A DNA stretch of 64,000 bases from Polyangiaceae bacterium (GTDB lineage Bacteria > Myxococcota_A > Polyangia > Polyangiales > Polyangiaceae): the NCBI GenBank assembly GCA_015075635.1, contig JABTUA010000002.1:930001-994000 (forward strand), in the 5' to 3' direction. Under the pieces are notes generated by a model. That model was not told the origin of the DNA. It saw only the letters and a list, made by a program, of their open reading frames with translations, and did no database searches. Positions 22,209 to 31,456 of the stretch are shown piece after piece (positions within the stretch are counted from its first letter, which is position 1; every line of letters begins with the position of its first letter). Position numbers and translations under genes: made by a program.

Positions 22209-23132
22209 ATGCCGAGCGGCAGCCACCTCCTGGTCACCACCTCGACCTACGCCTACCTGGAGCCGCGCTTCCTGGCCGCGGGCCCGTTCGAGCGCGGTGA
22301 GGTCGAGCGCAAGTCGTTCCCCGACGGCGAGCAGTATCGGCGGCTCGCCTGTGACGTGTGGGGTCGGGACGTCGTGCTGCTCGGCGGCACGCCGAGCGAT
22401 CTGGATTGGCTCGAGGTCTACGACCTGGGCTGCGCCATCTCCCGCGCCGGCGCGCGCTCGCTCTCGATCGTGATGCCCTACTTCGGCTACTCGACGATGG
22501 AGCGCGCGATACTGCCGGGCGAGGTCGTCACGGCCAAGACCCGCGCGCGCCTGATCTCGGCGATCCCGCCCTGCGAGGCCGGGACCCGCGTGTTCCTCTT
22601 CGACCTGCACACCGACGGCATCGAGTTCTACTTCGGCGACGCTCACGTCACGCACCACGTCTACGGCGCGCCCATCGTGACGCGTGCCATCGAGCAGGCG
22701 ATGGCGGGTCGCGACTACGTGCTCGGCGCCACCGACGCGGGTCGCGCCAAGTGGGTGCAGAGCCTCGCGCACACCTTGGACGTGGAGCCAGCCTTCGTCT
22801 ACAAGCGCCGGGACGCCGCCTCGGGCAACCTGGCGGTCACGGGGGTGAACGCCGACGTGCGCGGCCGCGAGGTCGTGATCTACGACGACATGATCCGCAC
22901 CGGTGGCTCGCTCTTGCAGGCGGCGCGCGCGTACCAAGAAGCCGGCGCGACCCGCGTGCACGCCATCGCCAGCCACCTGGTGCTGCCCGGCGACTCGCTC
23001 CGCGCGCTCTCGGCTTCCGGCGTGCTCGACACGATCAGCGGAACGGACTCGCATCCGTCGAGCCAGAAGCTGCCCCAGCAGGCGGTGTTCTCCGTGGTGG
23101 AGCTCCTGGCGAGCGCCCTGGCGCGCTGTTGA
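22209..23132 (+). CDS. Ribose-phosphate pyrophosphokinase (PRPP synthetase) family protein
   Basis: This 307-residue protein has the two-domain PRPP-synthetase layout: KSFPDGEQYRR (family KxFPDGE) near residue 34, a central FLFDLHTDGIEFYF (family DLHxxxIQxFF) and the PRPP-binding loop VVIYDDMIRTGGSLLQA near residue 220, where the family has DDMIDTGGT. It would make PRPP from ribose 5-phosphate and ATP for nucleotide, His and Trp synthesis. It is more divergent than typical bacterial Prs, so a second, specialised copy is possible. The start is ATG at 22209. The next gene begins 7 bases after the stop. Confidence 0.85.
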   Translation: MPSGSHLLVTTSTYAYLEPRFLAAGPFERGEVERKSFPDGEQYRRLACDVWGRDVVLLGGTPSDLDWLEVYDLGCAISRAGARSLSIVMPYFGYSTMERAILPGEVVTAKTRARLISAIPPCEAGTRVFLFDLHTDGIEFYFGDAHVTHHVYGAPIVTRAIEQAMAGRDYVLGATDAGRAKWVQSLAHTLDVEPAFVYKRRDAASGNLAVTGVNADVRGREVVIYDDMIRTGGSLLQAARAYQEAGATRVHAIASHLVLPGDSLRALSASGVLDTISGTDSHPSSQKLPQQAVFSVVELLASALARC

Positions 23133-23139
23133 AGGTAGG

Positions 23140-24681
23140 ATGATGAGCGTGTCGAGATCGGGTGCCCTGCTGCTCGCCCTCGCGTGCTTCGCCGGCTGCG
23201 GCGACGAAGGCGGCGGCTCGCCGGCCAAGACCTGCGTGGCGGGCAAGCAGGTCGAGTGCGCCTGCCCCGGCGGCGGGCTGGGCGTGAAGGCGTGCCGCGC
23301 GGACGGCCTCGGCTACGACGCCTGCGTCGGCTGCGGCGGCGGCGGGGGAAGCGGCGGCTCGAGCGGCAGCGGCGGCTCGAGCGGCAGCGGGGGAAGCGGC
23401 GGTTCGAGCGGCAGCGGGGGCGGCAGCGGCGGCAAGCGCAGCGGCCCGGTGGTGCTGGACGGCAGCTCGCTCAGCGACGACCAGGGTCGCTTCAACGCGC
23501 TCGGCGCGACGATGATGTGGGCGGCCTGGGGCTACAAGCACGACAAGGCGCGGCTCGAGCAGAACCTGGCGTTCCTGGCGCAGCACGGCTTTCATTACGT
23601 GCGCGCGCTGGGAGTGGTGGGCGACTACTCGGCGAACGACTACTGGGACGGTCGCGAGATCGACTGGCACTGGCCGGACTACGACCAGGTCATCGCGGGG
23701 CTCACGGATCTGGCCTACGACCAATACGGCCTGCGCATCGAGTGGACGCTGATCGGCGACGGGCAGAAGAACTTGCCCAACCCCGCGGACCGCCAGGCGC
23801 TGGTGGATCGCTTCGTCGCCATGTCGCAGGGACGCGAGCACAAGATCATCCACTTCGAGCTCGCGAACGAGGCGTGGCAGAACGGCTTTGGGGGCGCCCA
23901 GGGCGAGTCCGAGCTGCGCGCGCTGACGCAGTACCTGAACGGCAAGACGAACATCCTGGTGGCCGCCTCGGCGCCGGATCCGAGCGTCTGCTCGGCCACG
24001 CAGGCGCTCTACGCCGGCGGCATCGCCGATCTGGCCACGCTGCACTTCGATCGCGACGTGGGCCAGGTGGACGGCCACTGGCGCCCGGTCTGGCAGCCCT
24101 GGTGGGTCCACGGCTGCGCCGGCATCCCGGTCGCCAGCAACAACGAGCCCATCGGTCCCGGCGCCTCGGTGTCGAGCGAAAACGGCGTGCTCGAGCTGGT
24201 GACGGGCGCCGTGGCCAGCTACGTGTCGGGCCTGCCGCTGCACGTGTTTCACTCGAGCGCCGGCGTGCGCGGGGATCAGAACCTGTGGGAGATGTCCGGC
24301 GCGGACGCCTTCTCGGCGCTGCCGTCGTACGTGCCGGGAGATCTCGCCTCCTGGGCGCGGCGCGATCCCAAGGCCAGCGACGCCCCGCTCCGCTTCTACG
24401 CGGAGGAAGGCGGTCAGGCGAAGCCGGACGTGATGTGGCCGGAGCTCTCCGCTCCCGAGAGCGGGGTCGTCGCGGCGCCGGGCAGCGTGAGCGGGAAGAG
24501 CTTCCTGGTGCTGCCGCTCGGCATCCTGAACCAGGCTCAGATGGAGGCGCGGGCGGCGCTGTCACTGGAGGTCGTGGACGTCGTAACCGGTCAGGTCGTC
24601 GCGCAGCACGAGCTCGCCGCCGGGCAGAAGCTCAGCCTGGGCGGCGCGGGCGCGCGGGTCCTGCGCGGCACCTTGAAGTGA
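23140..24681 (+). CDS. Glycoside-hydrolase-like lipoprotein
   Basis: ATG at 23140, or the adjacent ATG at 23143 after GAAGG, opens a lipoprotein-like signal (ALLLALACFAGCGD). A short Cys-rich stretch and a Gly/Ser linker (residues 65-105, GGSSGSGG units) precede a TIM-barrel-like domain. The Asn-Glu pair in HFELANEAWQNG is typical of clan GH-A glycosidases (acid/base), and SNNEPIGPGA could supply the second carboxylate. It is probably a surface-anchored polysaccharide hydrolase; the substrate is unknown. The last nine codons and about 98 bp downstream are duplicated at 30748-30877. Confidence 0.7.
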   Translation: MMSVSRSGALLLALACFAGCGDEGGGSPAKTCVAGKQVECACPGGGLGVKACRADGLGYDACVGCGGGGGSGGSSGSGGSSGSGGSGGSSGSGGGSGGKRSGPVVLDGSSLSDDQGRFNALGATMMWAAWGYKHDKARLEQNLAFLAQHGFHYVRALGVVGDYSANDYWDGREIDWHWPDYDQVIAGLTDLAYDQYGLRIEWTLIGDGQKNLPNPADRQALVDRFVAMSQGREHKIIHFELANEAWQNGFGGAQGESELRALTQYLNGKTNILVAASAPDPSVCSATQALYAGGIADLATLHFDRDVGQVDGHWRPVWQPWWVHGCAGIPVASNNEPIGPGASVSSENGVLELVTGAVASYVSGLPLHVFHSSAGVRGDQNLWEMSGADAFSALPSYVPGDLASWARRDPKASDAPLRFYAEEGGQAKPDVMWPELSAPESGVVAAPGSVSGKSFLVLPLGILNQAQMEARAALSLEVVDVVTGQVVAQHELAAGQKLSLGGAGARVLRGTLK

Positions 24682-24777
24682 GGGGGTGGGCTCGAGGGGA
24701 CGCCGAGTCGGCATGCATCATCCGACGCATCACGCGCTGAAAAACGCTGCAATCTCCTGGCCGTGCGCGGTCCGACG
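24648..24777. repeat. 130-bp direct repeat, copy 1 (3' end of the glycosidase-like gene plus downstream)
   Basis: It is identical to 30748-30877 except for two bases. It contains ARVLRGTLK plus stop and a non-coding tail with GCATGC and TCCGACGCATCACGCGCTG. The two copies are exactly 6100 bp apart. Confidence 0.9.
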
Positions 24778-24858
24778 ACAAGGGGGTCTATGGTCTATGT
24801 CTGACGCTTCCTTTGCCGGAGGCCCAACCCTAAACTGGGAGACTTGCTAAGCGACGAG

Positions 24859-25730
24859 ATGGAGTCGGAGCGTTCCAGCGTGCTTCTGGTCGATGACGAC
24901 GACGCCGTCCGCGGCGTGTACTCTCGCGTGCTGACTTCGGCGGGCTTCAACGTCTTCCCGGCGTCGGACGGGGCTGGCGCCCTCGAGCTCCTCGAGCGCG
25001 GCGCCTTCGACGCCGTGGTCAGCGACATCTCCATGCCGGGTATGGACGGCGTTCAGCTCCTACGCGAAGTGCGCCGCCGCGACCGTGACTTGCCCGTGAT
25101 CTTGATGACAGGCGGTCCGACGCTCGAGACGGCCCTGCGGGCCATCGACTACGGCGTGATGAAGTACCTGATGAAGCCGGTCTCGTCGGAAAACATCACC
25201 GAGGCGGTCCGTCGCGCGGTGCGCCTGTACCACCTCGGCAGGGCAAAGCGGGAGGCCCTCCGTGCTCTCGGGACCATGACCGGCGAAGCTTCCGACCGCG
25301 CCGGGCTCGAGACCAGCTTCGATCGCGCACTCGACTCGCTCTGGATGGCGTTTCAGCCGATCGTCAGCGCCGCCGACCGGCAGGTGTTTGCGTACGAGGC
25401 GCTGCTCAGGAGCGAGGAGCCCACGTTGCCTCATCCGGTGCTGTGGATGATCTGGGAGCGGGGTACGCCGGCCTCGCCAGTTTCGTTCAGATGGAGCCGG
25501 ACTTCGTGAAGCTGGACATGTCGCTGATCCGCGGGCTCCACCAGAGCTCCCTGAAGCGGCGCCTGGTCCGCTCGATGACCTCGCTCTGCCAGGAGATGGG
25601 GCTCGGCGTCATCGCCGAAGGCGTCGAGACCCCGGAAGAACGGGATTCCCTGGTGGATCTCGGTCTGGACCTCCTTCAGGGCTACCACTTCTCGAAACCG
25701 GCGCGGCCGTTCGCGCAGGCAAACTGGTGA
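24859..25730 (+). pseudogene. Response regulator-EAL protein with internal deletion
   Basis: The receiver domain is intact (VLLVDDDDAVRGVYSR, phospho-site DAVVSDISMPGMDG, KYLMKPVSS) and is followed by the start of an EAL phosphodiesterase domain (FQPIVSAADRQVFAYEALLR). After LPHP near 25438 the frame is lost, and the EAL C-terminal third continues in another frame (VDDLGAGYAGLASF, VIAEGVETPEERDSLVDLG, LLQGYHFSKPARPF). Compared with the family, about 100 residues are missing, including the ELTE/NxH metal-binding region, so c-di-GMP hydrolysis is not possible. The start is ATG 24859 or TTG 24844. It is probably a decayed gene. Confidence 0.75.
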
Positions 25731-25899
25731 CCGAACCGCTGGGGCTTGTCTCCCATACGCGGCATCAGCACGGGTTCAGCGCCTTCATGGGAACAACACC
25801 GCCCGTCCCTGACCCTCCCCAGCTCGCCAGCAGCGTTCCGGAGAGCCTGACCGAGGGGTGTTTGCCCGTGCCGCAGACTAATCCTCGGGGGGACCAGCG

Positions 25900-28800
25900 A
25901 TGAGTGAAGTCGACGATCCGGCTGCAGCAGCGAGCGATGCGATCGCTTCCGATCTCCGCTTGCTGTTCGAGTCGTCGCCGGACGTTCTCCTGGTACTTCT
26001 CCCAGACGCGCCGAGATTCACGATGGTCGCGGCGACGGACGCACGCCTGGCCGCGACCCAAACCACGCGAGAGAAGACGATGGGTAGGCCGCTCTTCGAG
26101 GTCTTCCCAGACAACCCGGACGATCCCGAGGCCACCGGTGCGAGCAACCTCCGGGCATCGCTCGAGCGAGCGCTGGCGACGCGTGCACCCGACACGATGG
26201 CCGTGCAGCGTTATGACATCCGCGGCCCAGACGGCACGTTCCAGACGAAGTACTGGAGCCCAAAGAACATCCCGGTCCTCTCCCGCTCCGGCGAAGTGCT
26301 CTACATCCTGCATCGGGTCGAAGACGTCACCAACTTGGTCGAGGCGACCGAGCTCGGCCAAGTGCTGCGTGACAAGACGCAAGCCATGGAACGGGAGGTC
26401 ATCAAGCGCAGCCAAGAGCTGGCCGCAGCCAATCGCGAGCTCCGCGACGCGAACGTCAAGCTCGGAGAGCTCGACGCCGCGAAGACCGCCTTTTTCAGCA
26501 ACGTGAGCCACGAGTTCCGTACACCGCTCACCTTGATGCTCGGGCCGATCGAGGACGCGCTCCGTCGGGAGTCGACTCTCGGCGGCGAGCCCCTTCGCGC
26601 AGTCCACCGCAGCGCCGTCCGCTTGCTTCGTCTGGTCAACAGTCTCCTGGACTTCTCGCGCATCGAGGCGGGGCGGCTCGATGCGCGCTTCGAAGCGACG
26701 GATCTGGCAGCGCTCACGGCGGGGCTTGCGGGTGCGTTCCAGTCACTCATCGAGTCCGCCGGGCTGTCACTGGTGGTGGATTGCCCAAGCCTGCGCCAAC
26801 CGGTCTTCGTCGATCGCTCGCAGTGGGAGAGGGTCGTTTCGAACCTCCTCTCGAACGCATTCAAGTTCACCTTGGAAGGCGAGATCGCCGTGCGGTTGCG
26901 GGAGCACGGCGACCGAGTCGACCTCGTGGTCAGCGACACGGGGACGGGTATCCCGGAGGACGAGCAGAAACGCGTCTTCGAGCGTTTCCATCGCGTGGAG
27001 AACTCGCACGGGCGAAGCTTCGAGGGGACAGGCATCGGCCTGGCGCTCGTGCGGGAGATCGTCAGCCTGCACGGAGGCTCGATCCGCGTGGAGAGCGCAG
27101 TGGGCCGCGGGAGCACTTTCACAGTCTCGATTCCGCTCGGCTCCGCCCACCTGCCGAAGGACCGCATCGTAGTCGCAAGCGACACCGACGAGAGTGCAAG
27201 GGGAGGCGTAGCCACGCCATTCGTTCTCGAAGCGTCTCAGTGGATACCCGCTGACGCACGCGCCGCTTCCCCGGAGCAACCGGCGGCGGAACCGTCGCCG
27301 GCGGACCGTGAGAGGATCCTCGTCGTCGACGACAACGCAGACATGCGCAACTACATCGTCAGCCTGCTCAGCCCGCACTGGACCGTCGATACTGCGGCCG
27401 ATGGCGAGGCCGCTCTGGCGCAGATCGGGACGGCCGTGCCCAACCTCGTCTTGAGCGACGTGATGATGCCACGCATGGGCGGGTTCGCGCTCCTCCGCGC
27501 CCTCCGCGCCATACCCGCAACGCGGCCAATCCCGGTGATCCTCCTCTCGGCGCGCGCCGGGGAAGAGGCCGTTGTAGAGGGGCTCGAAGCCGGGGCTGAC
27601 GACTACCTGCTCAAGCCTTTCTCGGCGCGCGAGCTGCTCACGCGGGTGCGCGCCCACTTGGACGCCGCTCGTTCGCGGACGAGCGTTTTGCGCGCGAGCG
27701 AGACGCGGTTCCGGCGCCTTGCCGAGTCCGGCATCATCGGCGTCACCGTCTCTGACGCGGACGGACGGATTCTCGAGGCGAACGACGCATTCTTGGGCAT
27801 GACCGGGTGCTCGCGCGAGCAGCTGCTCGCGGGCGAGGTCGTCTGGGAGCTTCTCGCGCCGGCGGGGCGCGACGCGTCGGCAGGGGCGCGGGCCAGCGAG
27901 GCGGAATACCGGTGCAAGGATGGACGCCGCGTCCCCGTGCTGGTCGCACTCGCGCCGCTCGAGAACGGAGAGTACATCTCCATCGCCCTCGACCTCTCCG
28001 AGCGCAAGCGCCTGGAAGAACAATTTCGCCAAGCGCAAAAGATGGAGGCTGTCGGGCGCCTCGCCGGCGGGATCGCCCACGACTTCAACAACATGTTGTC
28101 GGTCATCCTGAGCTACGCGGAGATGATCGGCGCGGACCTCGACGCGGACGAACCGCTCCGCGCGGACGTCGAGCAGATAAGCGCGGCTGCGGTTCGTGCG
28201 ACGGAGCTCACGCGCCAGCTCCTCGCGTTCAGCCGCCAGCAGGTGCTGGAGCCGAAGGTGCTTTCCCTCAACAACATCGTGGCTGGCATGGAGAAGATGC
28301 TCCGCCGCTTGCTCGGCGCCGACATCACTCTCACCGTCTTGCCGGAGAGCGGGCTCTGGAACGTCGAGGCCGATCCTGGCCAGATCGAGCAGATCGTGAT
28401 GAACCTCGCCGTCAACGCGCGAGATGCGATGCCGCAGGGCGGAAAGCTGACGATCCGAACCGCAAACGTCGAGCTGGACGCGGATTACGCCGCCGTACAC
28501 CACGACGTGCAGCCTGGCGCGTATGTGATGCTCGCCGCGAGCGACACTGGAATCGGCATCGACGCGGCGACGCAGGCCCGAATATTCGAGCCTTTCTTCA
28601 CCACGAAAGAGAAAGGCAAGGGGACGGGGCTCGGCCTCGCGACGGTGTTCGGCATCGTCAAGCAGAGTCGCGGCCACATCTGGGTCTACAGCGAACCCGG
28701 CGAGGGCGCGACGTTCAAGGTCTACTTCCCCCGGGTGAGCGGCGCGGAGGCGGTGTCGTCGAATCGCCCGCCACTGGCGTCGCTCCACGGCGACGAAACC

Positions 28801-29178
28801 ATCTTGCTCGTCGAAGACGACGCCCAAGTGCGTACGCTCGCCCGGAGCATCCTGCGCCGGCACGGTTACGTCGTACTGGAAGCCGCCAACGGCGGTGAGG
28901 CCCTTCTCATCTGCGAGCAGCACGGCGCGAAGATCGATCTGCTCCTCACCGACGTCGTCCTGCCGCTCATGAGCGGCAGGCAAATCGCCGAGCGTCTCAG
29001 AGCGATGCGACCGGGACTCAAGGTGCTCTTCATGTCGGGCTACACCGACGATGCCATCCTCCAGCACGGTATCCTCGACTCCGGCGTCGCTTACCTCCAG
29101 AAGCCGCTCACGCCTGCGTCGCTGACGCGCAAGGTCCGCGAGGTCATCGAGCGCAACAACGGGAACGGTAACCGGTAG
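25900..29178 (+). CDS. Hybrid histidine kinase with two kinase cores and two receiver domains
   Basis: This 1092-residue cytosolic protein with no membrane segment starts at ATG 25900 behind a GGGGGGA stretch. Domain order: PAS (about 20-140), coiled coil, HisKA with phospho-His in SNVSHEFRTPL (near 205), HATPase with SNLLSNAFKF (near 315), receiver 1 (about 470-585, phospho-Asp in VLSDVMMP), PAS 2 (about 600-705), HisKA 2 with GGIAHDFNNML (near 724), HATPase 2 and receiver 2 (about 967-1085, LLTDVVLP). Both kinase cores keep their key residues. It probably integrates two signals in a phosphorelay; no DNA-binding domain is fused and the cognate output is unknown. It lies inside the segment bounded by the 130-bp repeat. 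Confidence 0.9.
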   Translation: MSEVDDPAAAASDAIASDLRLLFESSPDVLLVLLPDAPRFTMVAATDARLAATQTTREKTMGRPLFEVFPDNPDDPEATGASNLRASLERALATRAPDTMAVQRYDIRGPDGTFQTKYWSPKNIPVLSRSGEVLYILHRVEDVTNLVEATELGQVLRDKTQAMEREVIKRSQELAAANRELRDANVKLGELDAAKTAFFSNVSHEFRTPLTLMLGPIEDALRRESTLGGEPLRAVHRSAVRLLRLVNSLLDFSRIEAGRLDARFEATDLAALTAGLAGAFQSLIESAGLSLVVDCPSLRQPVFVDRSQWERVVSNLLSNAFKFTLEGEIAVRLREHGDRVDLVVSDTGTGIPEDEQKRVFERFHRVENSHGRSFEGTGIGLALVREIVSLHGGSIRVESAVGRGSTFTVSIPLGSAHLPKDRIVVASDTDESARGGVATPFVLEASQWIPADARAASPEQPAAEPSPADRERILVVDDNADMRNYIVSLLSPHWTVDTAADGEAALAQIGTAVPNLVLSDVMMPRMGGFALLRALRAIPATRPIPVILLSARAGEEAVVEGLEAGADDYLLKPFSARELLTRVRAHLDAARSRTSVLRASETRFRRLAESGIIGVTVSDADGRILEANDAFLGMTGCSREQLLAGEVVWELLAPAGRDASAGARASEAEYRCKDGRRVPVLVALAPLENGEYISIALDLSERKRLEEQFRQAQKMEAVGRLAGGIAHDFNNMLSVILSYAEMIGADLDADEPLRADVEQISAAAVRATELTRQLLAFSRQQVLEPKVLSLNNIVAGMEKMLRRLLGADITLTVLPESGLWNVEADPGQIEQIVMNLAVNARDAMPQGGKLTIRTANVELDADYAAVHHDVQPGAYVMLAASDTGIGIDAATQARIFEPFFTTKEKGKGTGLGLATVFGIVKQSRGHIWVYSEPGEGATFKVYFPRVSGAEAVSSNRPPLASLHGDETILLVEDDAQVRTLARSILRRHGYVVLEAANGGEALLICEQHGAKIDLLLTDVVLPLMSGRQIAERLRAMRPGLKVLFMSGYTDDAILQHGILDSGVAYLQKPLTPASLTRKVREVIERNNGNGNR

Positions 29179-29226
29179 GTGGCGAGCCAGCGGCAGCGCA
29201 GGGGGCTCACGCGCCAAGAAGGCAGC

Positions 29227-29838
29227 TCAGTCTTCGGACGAGTCGCCCGGCCGAGTGGAGAAGGCGACCGAGTGCGCGAGAGTCGCGAGCCGCGCGGCCA
29301 CGTAGTCCAGCTGCCTCTCGTCTGAGCTCAACACCAGGAACTGGTACCCGGGTGGGGTGAGCCAGATGGGGCCCAGCTCGTAGCCGATGTCGAACGTGCC
29401 CATCCCCAGCGCGGAGCTCGCGAAGAATGGGTCCGCCGATTCGTCGTGGAAGATGACCCAGGGCGCTTGTTCGAGCTCGGGCACCGCCTCGGCGAGGACT
29501 CGACGCGTTTGCAGGACGGCCAGCGCGATGGGGTTCGTCTCGGTCAAGACAACCAGCGGGTGAGCCCCCGACCCCCGAAGCACCGTCAGGCGGCTGATGT
29601 GCCGGGCGAAGCGTTCGAGCGGCCATCCCTGGCCGTCGATCAGCCGCTGCGCGTCGGCGCCGGCGCGGAGCAGCAGGGCCATACACTGCTCCCTGGCCGC
29701 CGGGCGAAGCGGTAGCCCCTGCGGGAGCAGAGTGAGTCGCGTGACGTGAGGATGCAGACTCTCAGAATGCCACTGCGGACGCCGGCTTGCAGCGTTAGCT
29801 GCACGCAGTTCCGCACAAGTCCGGACATGAGAGTCCAC
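29227..29838 (-). CDS. Hypothetical protein, 203 residues
   Basis: It has no recognised family. The central part (MALLLRAGADAQRLIDGQGW to TRLTVLRGSG-like strands) and the end (FDIGYELGPIWLTPPGYQF) look like a soluble alpha/beta protein. There is no signal peptide or membrane segment. A GTG at 29838 gives the longest form, but the first 45 residues are Arg/His-rich and may not be coding, so a start near ATG 29682 is possible. It is convergent with the histidine kinase (49 bp apart) and within the 130-bp-repeat-bounded segment. Confidence 0.5.
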   Translation of the reverse strand: MDSHVRTCAELRAANAASRRPQWHSESLHPHVTRLTLLPQGLPLRPAAREQCMALLLRAGADAQRLIDGQGWPLERFARHISRLTVLRGSGAHPLVVLTETNPIALAVLQTRRVLAEAVPELEQAPWVIFHDESADPFFASSALGMGTFDIGYELGPIWLTPPGYQFLVLSSDERQLDYVAARLATLAHSVAFSTRPGDSSED

Positions 29839-29957
29839 TGACCTCGGATACGCTTCTGTCTACTGACCGGTCGTGGGCGGCGCCGGAGGGCGCTGCGGAG
29901 TGCCCCCCTCACCCGACTGCTGCCTCCGACGCCACCTTCGGCCGGTCAGTCGCGCGC

Positions 29958-30563
29958 CTACTTCGGCGCCACAGCCTTGAGCGCCTCGTCCGCGGTCTTC
30001 TTGGCGTCGGCGGGGTCCAACTTCGCCTTCTCGGCATCCTTCTCCGACTCGTCCGCGGCCTTCTTCGCCTTCGCCGCGTCGTCCTTGGCCTTCGCTGCGG
30101 AATCCTCAGCCGCGCGCACCTGACGCATCGCCGCTATGAACGCGGCGTTCGAGTCGGTCCGCGAAGCGATCCACGCCGACTTCGCCTGCACGCGCGTCGC
30201 GAAGGCGTCCTTCGGATCCTGGACCACGGCCGCGTTCGCCTCCGACGCCGCTTTCGACGCCGCGTCGGACCGACCCAGCAGGAACGCCCCGGCGCCGATC
30301 GCGATGAGCCCACCGGCTGCAATGAGCAGCCCGCGCTGCTTCTGCACGACGTTGCTCCCGCCATCGTCCGGGCCGACGATGCTGCCGGTCGCGACCGCCC
30401 CCGTGCCCACGGCGAGGGAGCTGATCCCCCAGATGCTGTACTGGGACGAGTCCATCGTGGCGGCGTCCACCACCGTCGAGCAGAACTTCCTCCCGTCGAA
30501 TCGTGCACGAACGTGCCGAAAACGCCGACGTCGCGGCGTCTCGAAACGACGCTCATGGATCAT
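29958..30563 (-). CDS. Membrane protein with Ala/Lys-rich coiled-coil tail
   Basis: It has up to 201 residues, but the start is uncertain (ATG 30563, or ATG 30455 at MDSSQYSIWGISSLAVG). Two hydrophobic stretches (ISSLAVGTGAVATGSIVG and GLLIAAGGLIAIGAGAFLLG) are followed by about 100 residues of Ala, Lys, Asp and Glu in heptad-like order (KAKDDAAKAKKAADESEKDA), a probable coiled coil or histone-H1-like tail. No family is recognised. It could be an envelope or DNA-binding structural protein. Confidence 0.5.
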   Translation of the reverse strand: MIHERRFETPRRRRFRHVRARFDGRKFCSTVVDAATMDSSQYSIWGISSLAVGTGAVATGSIVGPDDGGSNVVQKQRGLLIAAGGLIAIGAGAFLLGRSDAASKAASEANAAVVQDPKDAFATRVQAKSAWIASRTDSNAAFIAAMRQVRAAEDSAAKAKDDAAKAKKAADESEKDAEKAKLDPADAKKTADEALKAVAPK

Positions 30564-30677
30564 CCGATGCGGGTCGGTGCGTCACAGTTTGTTACGTCGC
30601 GCGCGCTGCGAAGAGCGGCGGAGGCCGGGAATCTGCCACTTTAAGGATGGTATGAGCCGTGCACCCGGCCTGAGCGG

Positions 30678-30776
30678 ATGAGCGCGCCGAACAGATGCAG
30701 GAAGGGCTGGGTGCTCGCGGTAGCCCTGAACAGCACGTGCGCGTGTGGGGCGCGCGGGTCCTGCGCGGCACCTTGA
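30678..30776 (+). pseudogene. 5' fragment of a small exported protein cut by the 130-bp repeat
   Basis: MSAPNRCRKGWVLAVALNST followed by CACG looks like the start of a lipoprotein, but the sequence runs into the repeat at 30748 and stops at 30776 inside it. It suggests that the repeat arrived by breaking a gene. The short length makes this weak. Confidence 0.25.
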
Positions 30777-30877
30777 AGTGAGGGGGTTGGCTCGAGGGGA
30801 CGCCGAGTCGGCATGCGTCATCCGACGCATCACGCGCTGAAAAACGCTGCAATCTCCTGGCCGTGCGCGGTCCGACG
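30748..30877. repeat. 130-bp direct repeat, copy 2
   Basis: It matches 24648-24777 with two differences. It lies 72 bp before the start of the electron-transfer operon. Apart from this and the 30678 fragment, 30564-30949 shows no gene. Confidence 0.9.
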
Positions 30878-30949
30878 CATCGTCTTTCCAGCGTTTCGTG
30901 GCGTCTTGGCTCCGAGTGCGGCGCGAGCCGCCATGCCCAAAGGACCCTC

Positions 30950-31456
30950 ATGAGCAGTCAACGTCCCCTCGTCATCGCGGCCGCCGCGTTCGGCGCGCTC
31001 GCTCTCCTCGGAGCCGGCATCTGGCTCGGTCGAGCCTCGAGCGCCGCCGCGGAGAAGCCCATGTCCACGGAGCGCGAGGCCGCCTACCGGCGCCTGATCG
31101 ACGAGGCCAACGCCCGCATCGCACGCCAGAACCAGATGCTCGCGGCGGCATCGAGGCCCGAAGGCCCGAAGGCCCAACCCGGCATCGACGCGAACGCCGC
31201 CGCCGCCGCCGCCTATCGACGCGCGCCCGGTGCGCGGCTCTCCCGCCCGCCGGAGCTGGTGTCCTACCGCGGCCTCCCGGCCTACGAGGTCGTTCTGGAC
31301 CGGGGCACGGTCTACGTGGACGCCTCGACCTCGGAGGTGCTGCACGACGGGACCACCCCCGCCGATGACGGCAGCGCCGCACCCTTGGCCCTGAATGGCA
31401 AGCGCAAGTCCAAGCACCACGAGGACCACGACGATCACGAGGACGACGATGACTGA
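30950..31456 (+). CDS. Exported protein with PepSY/FMN-binding-like domain and metal-binding tail
   Basis: ATG at 30950 follows AAAGGA. An N-terminal membrane anchor (LVIAAAAFGALALLGAGIWL) is followed by a short helix (EAAYRRLIDEANARIARQNQ) and a small beta domain (LVSYRGLPAYEVVLDRGTVY, VDASTSEVL) like PepSY domains. The C-terminus KSKHHEDHDDHEDDDD should bind divalent metal. No clear ApbE flavinylation motif (S/T-G-A-T) is seen. It is first in an overlapping operon with a small membrane protein, ApbE, a heme-membrane protein and a CDF transporter, which suggests a periplasmic redox or iron-handling role. Confidence 0.65.
   Translation: MSSQRPLVIAAAAFGALALLGAGIWLGRASSAAAEKPMSTEREAAYRRLIDEANARIARQNQMLAAASRPEGPKAQPGIDANAAAAAAYRRAPGARLSRPPELVSYRGLPAYEVVLDRGTVYVDASTSEVLHDGTTPADDGSAAPLALNGKRKSKHHEDHDDHEDDDD

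Noticed and set aside
22128..23246. Minus-strand frame of 372 codons opposite the PRPP-synthetase-like gene
   Set aside because: It is a GC-rich third-position shadow. The plus-strand product has clear family motifs.
24782..24843. Rho-independent terminator after the glycosidase-like gene
   Set aside because: No stem followed by a T-run could be identified; the conserved block there is explained by the 130-bp repeat.
26767..29217. Minus-strand frame of 816 codons opposite the hybrid kinase
   Set aside because: The plus strand encodes intact kinase and receiver motifs; the long opposite frame is due to high GC at third positions.
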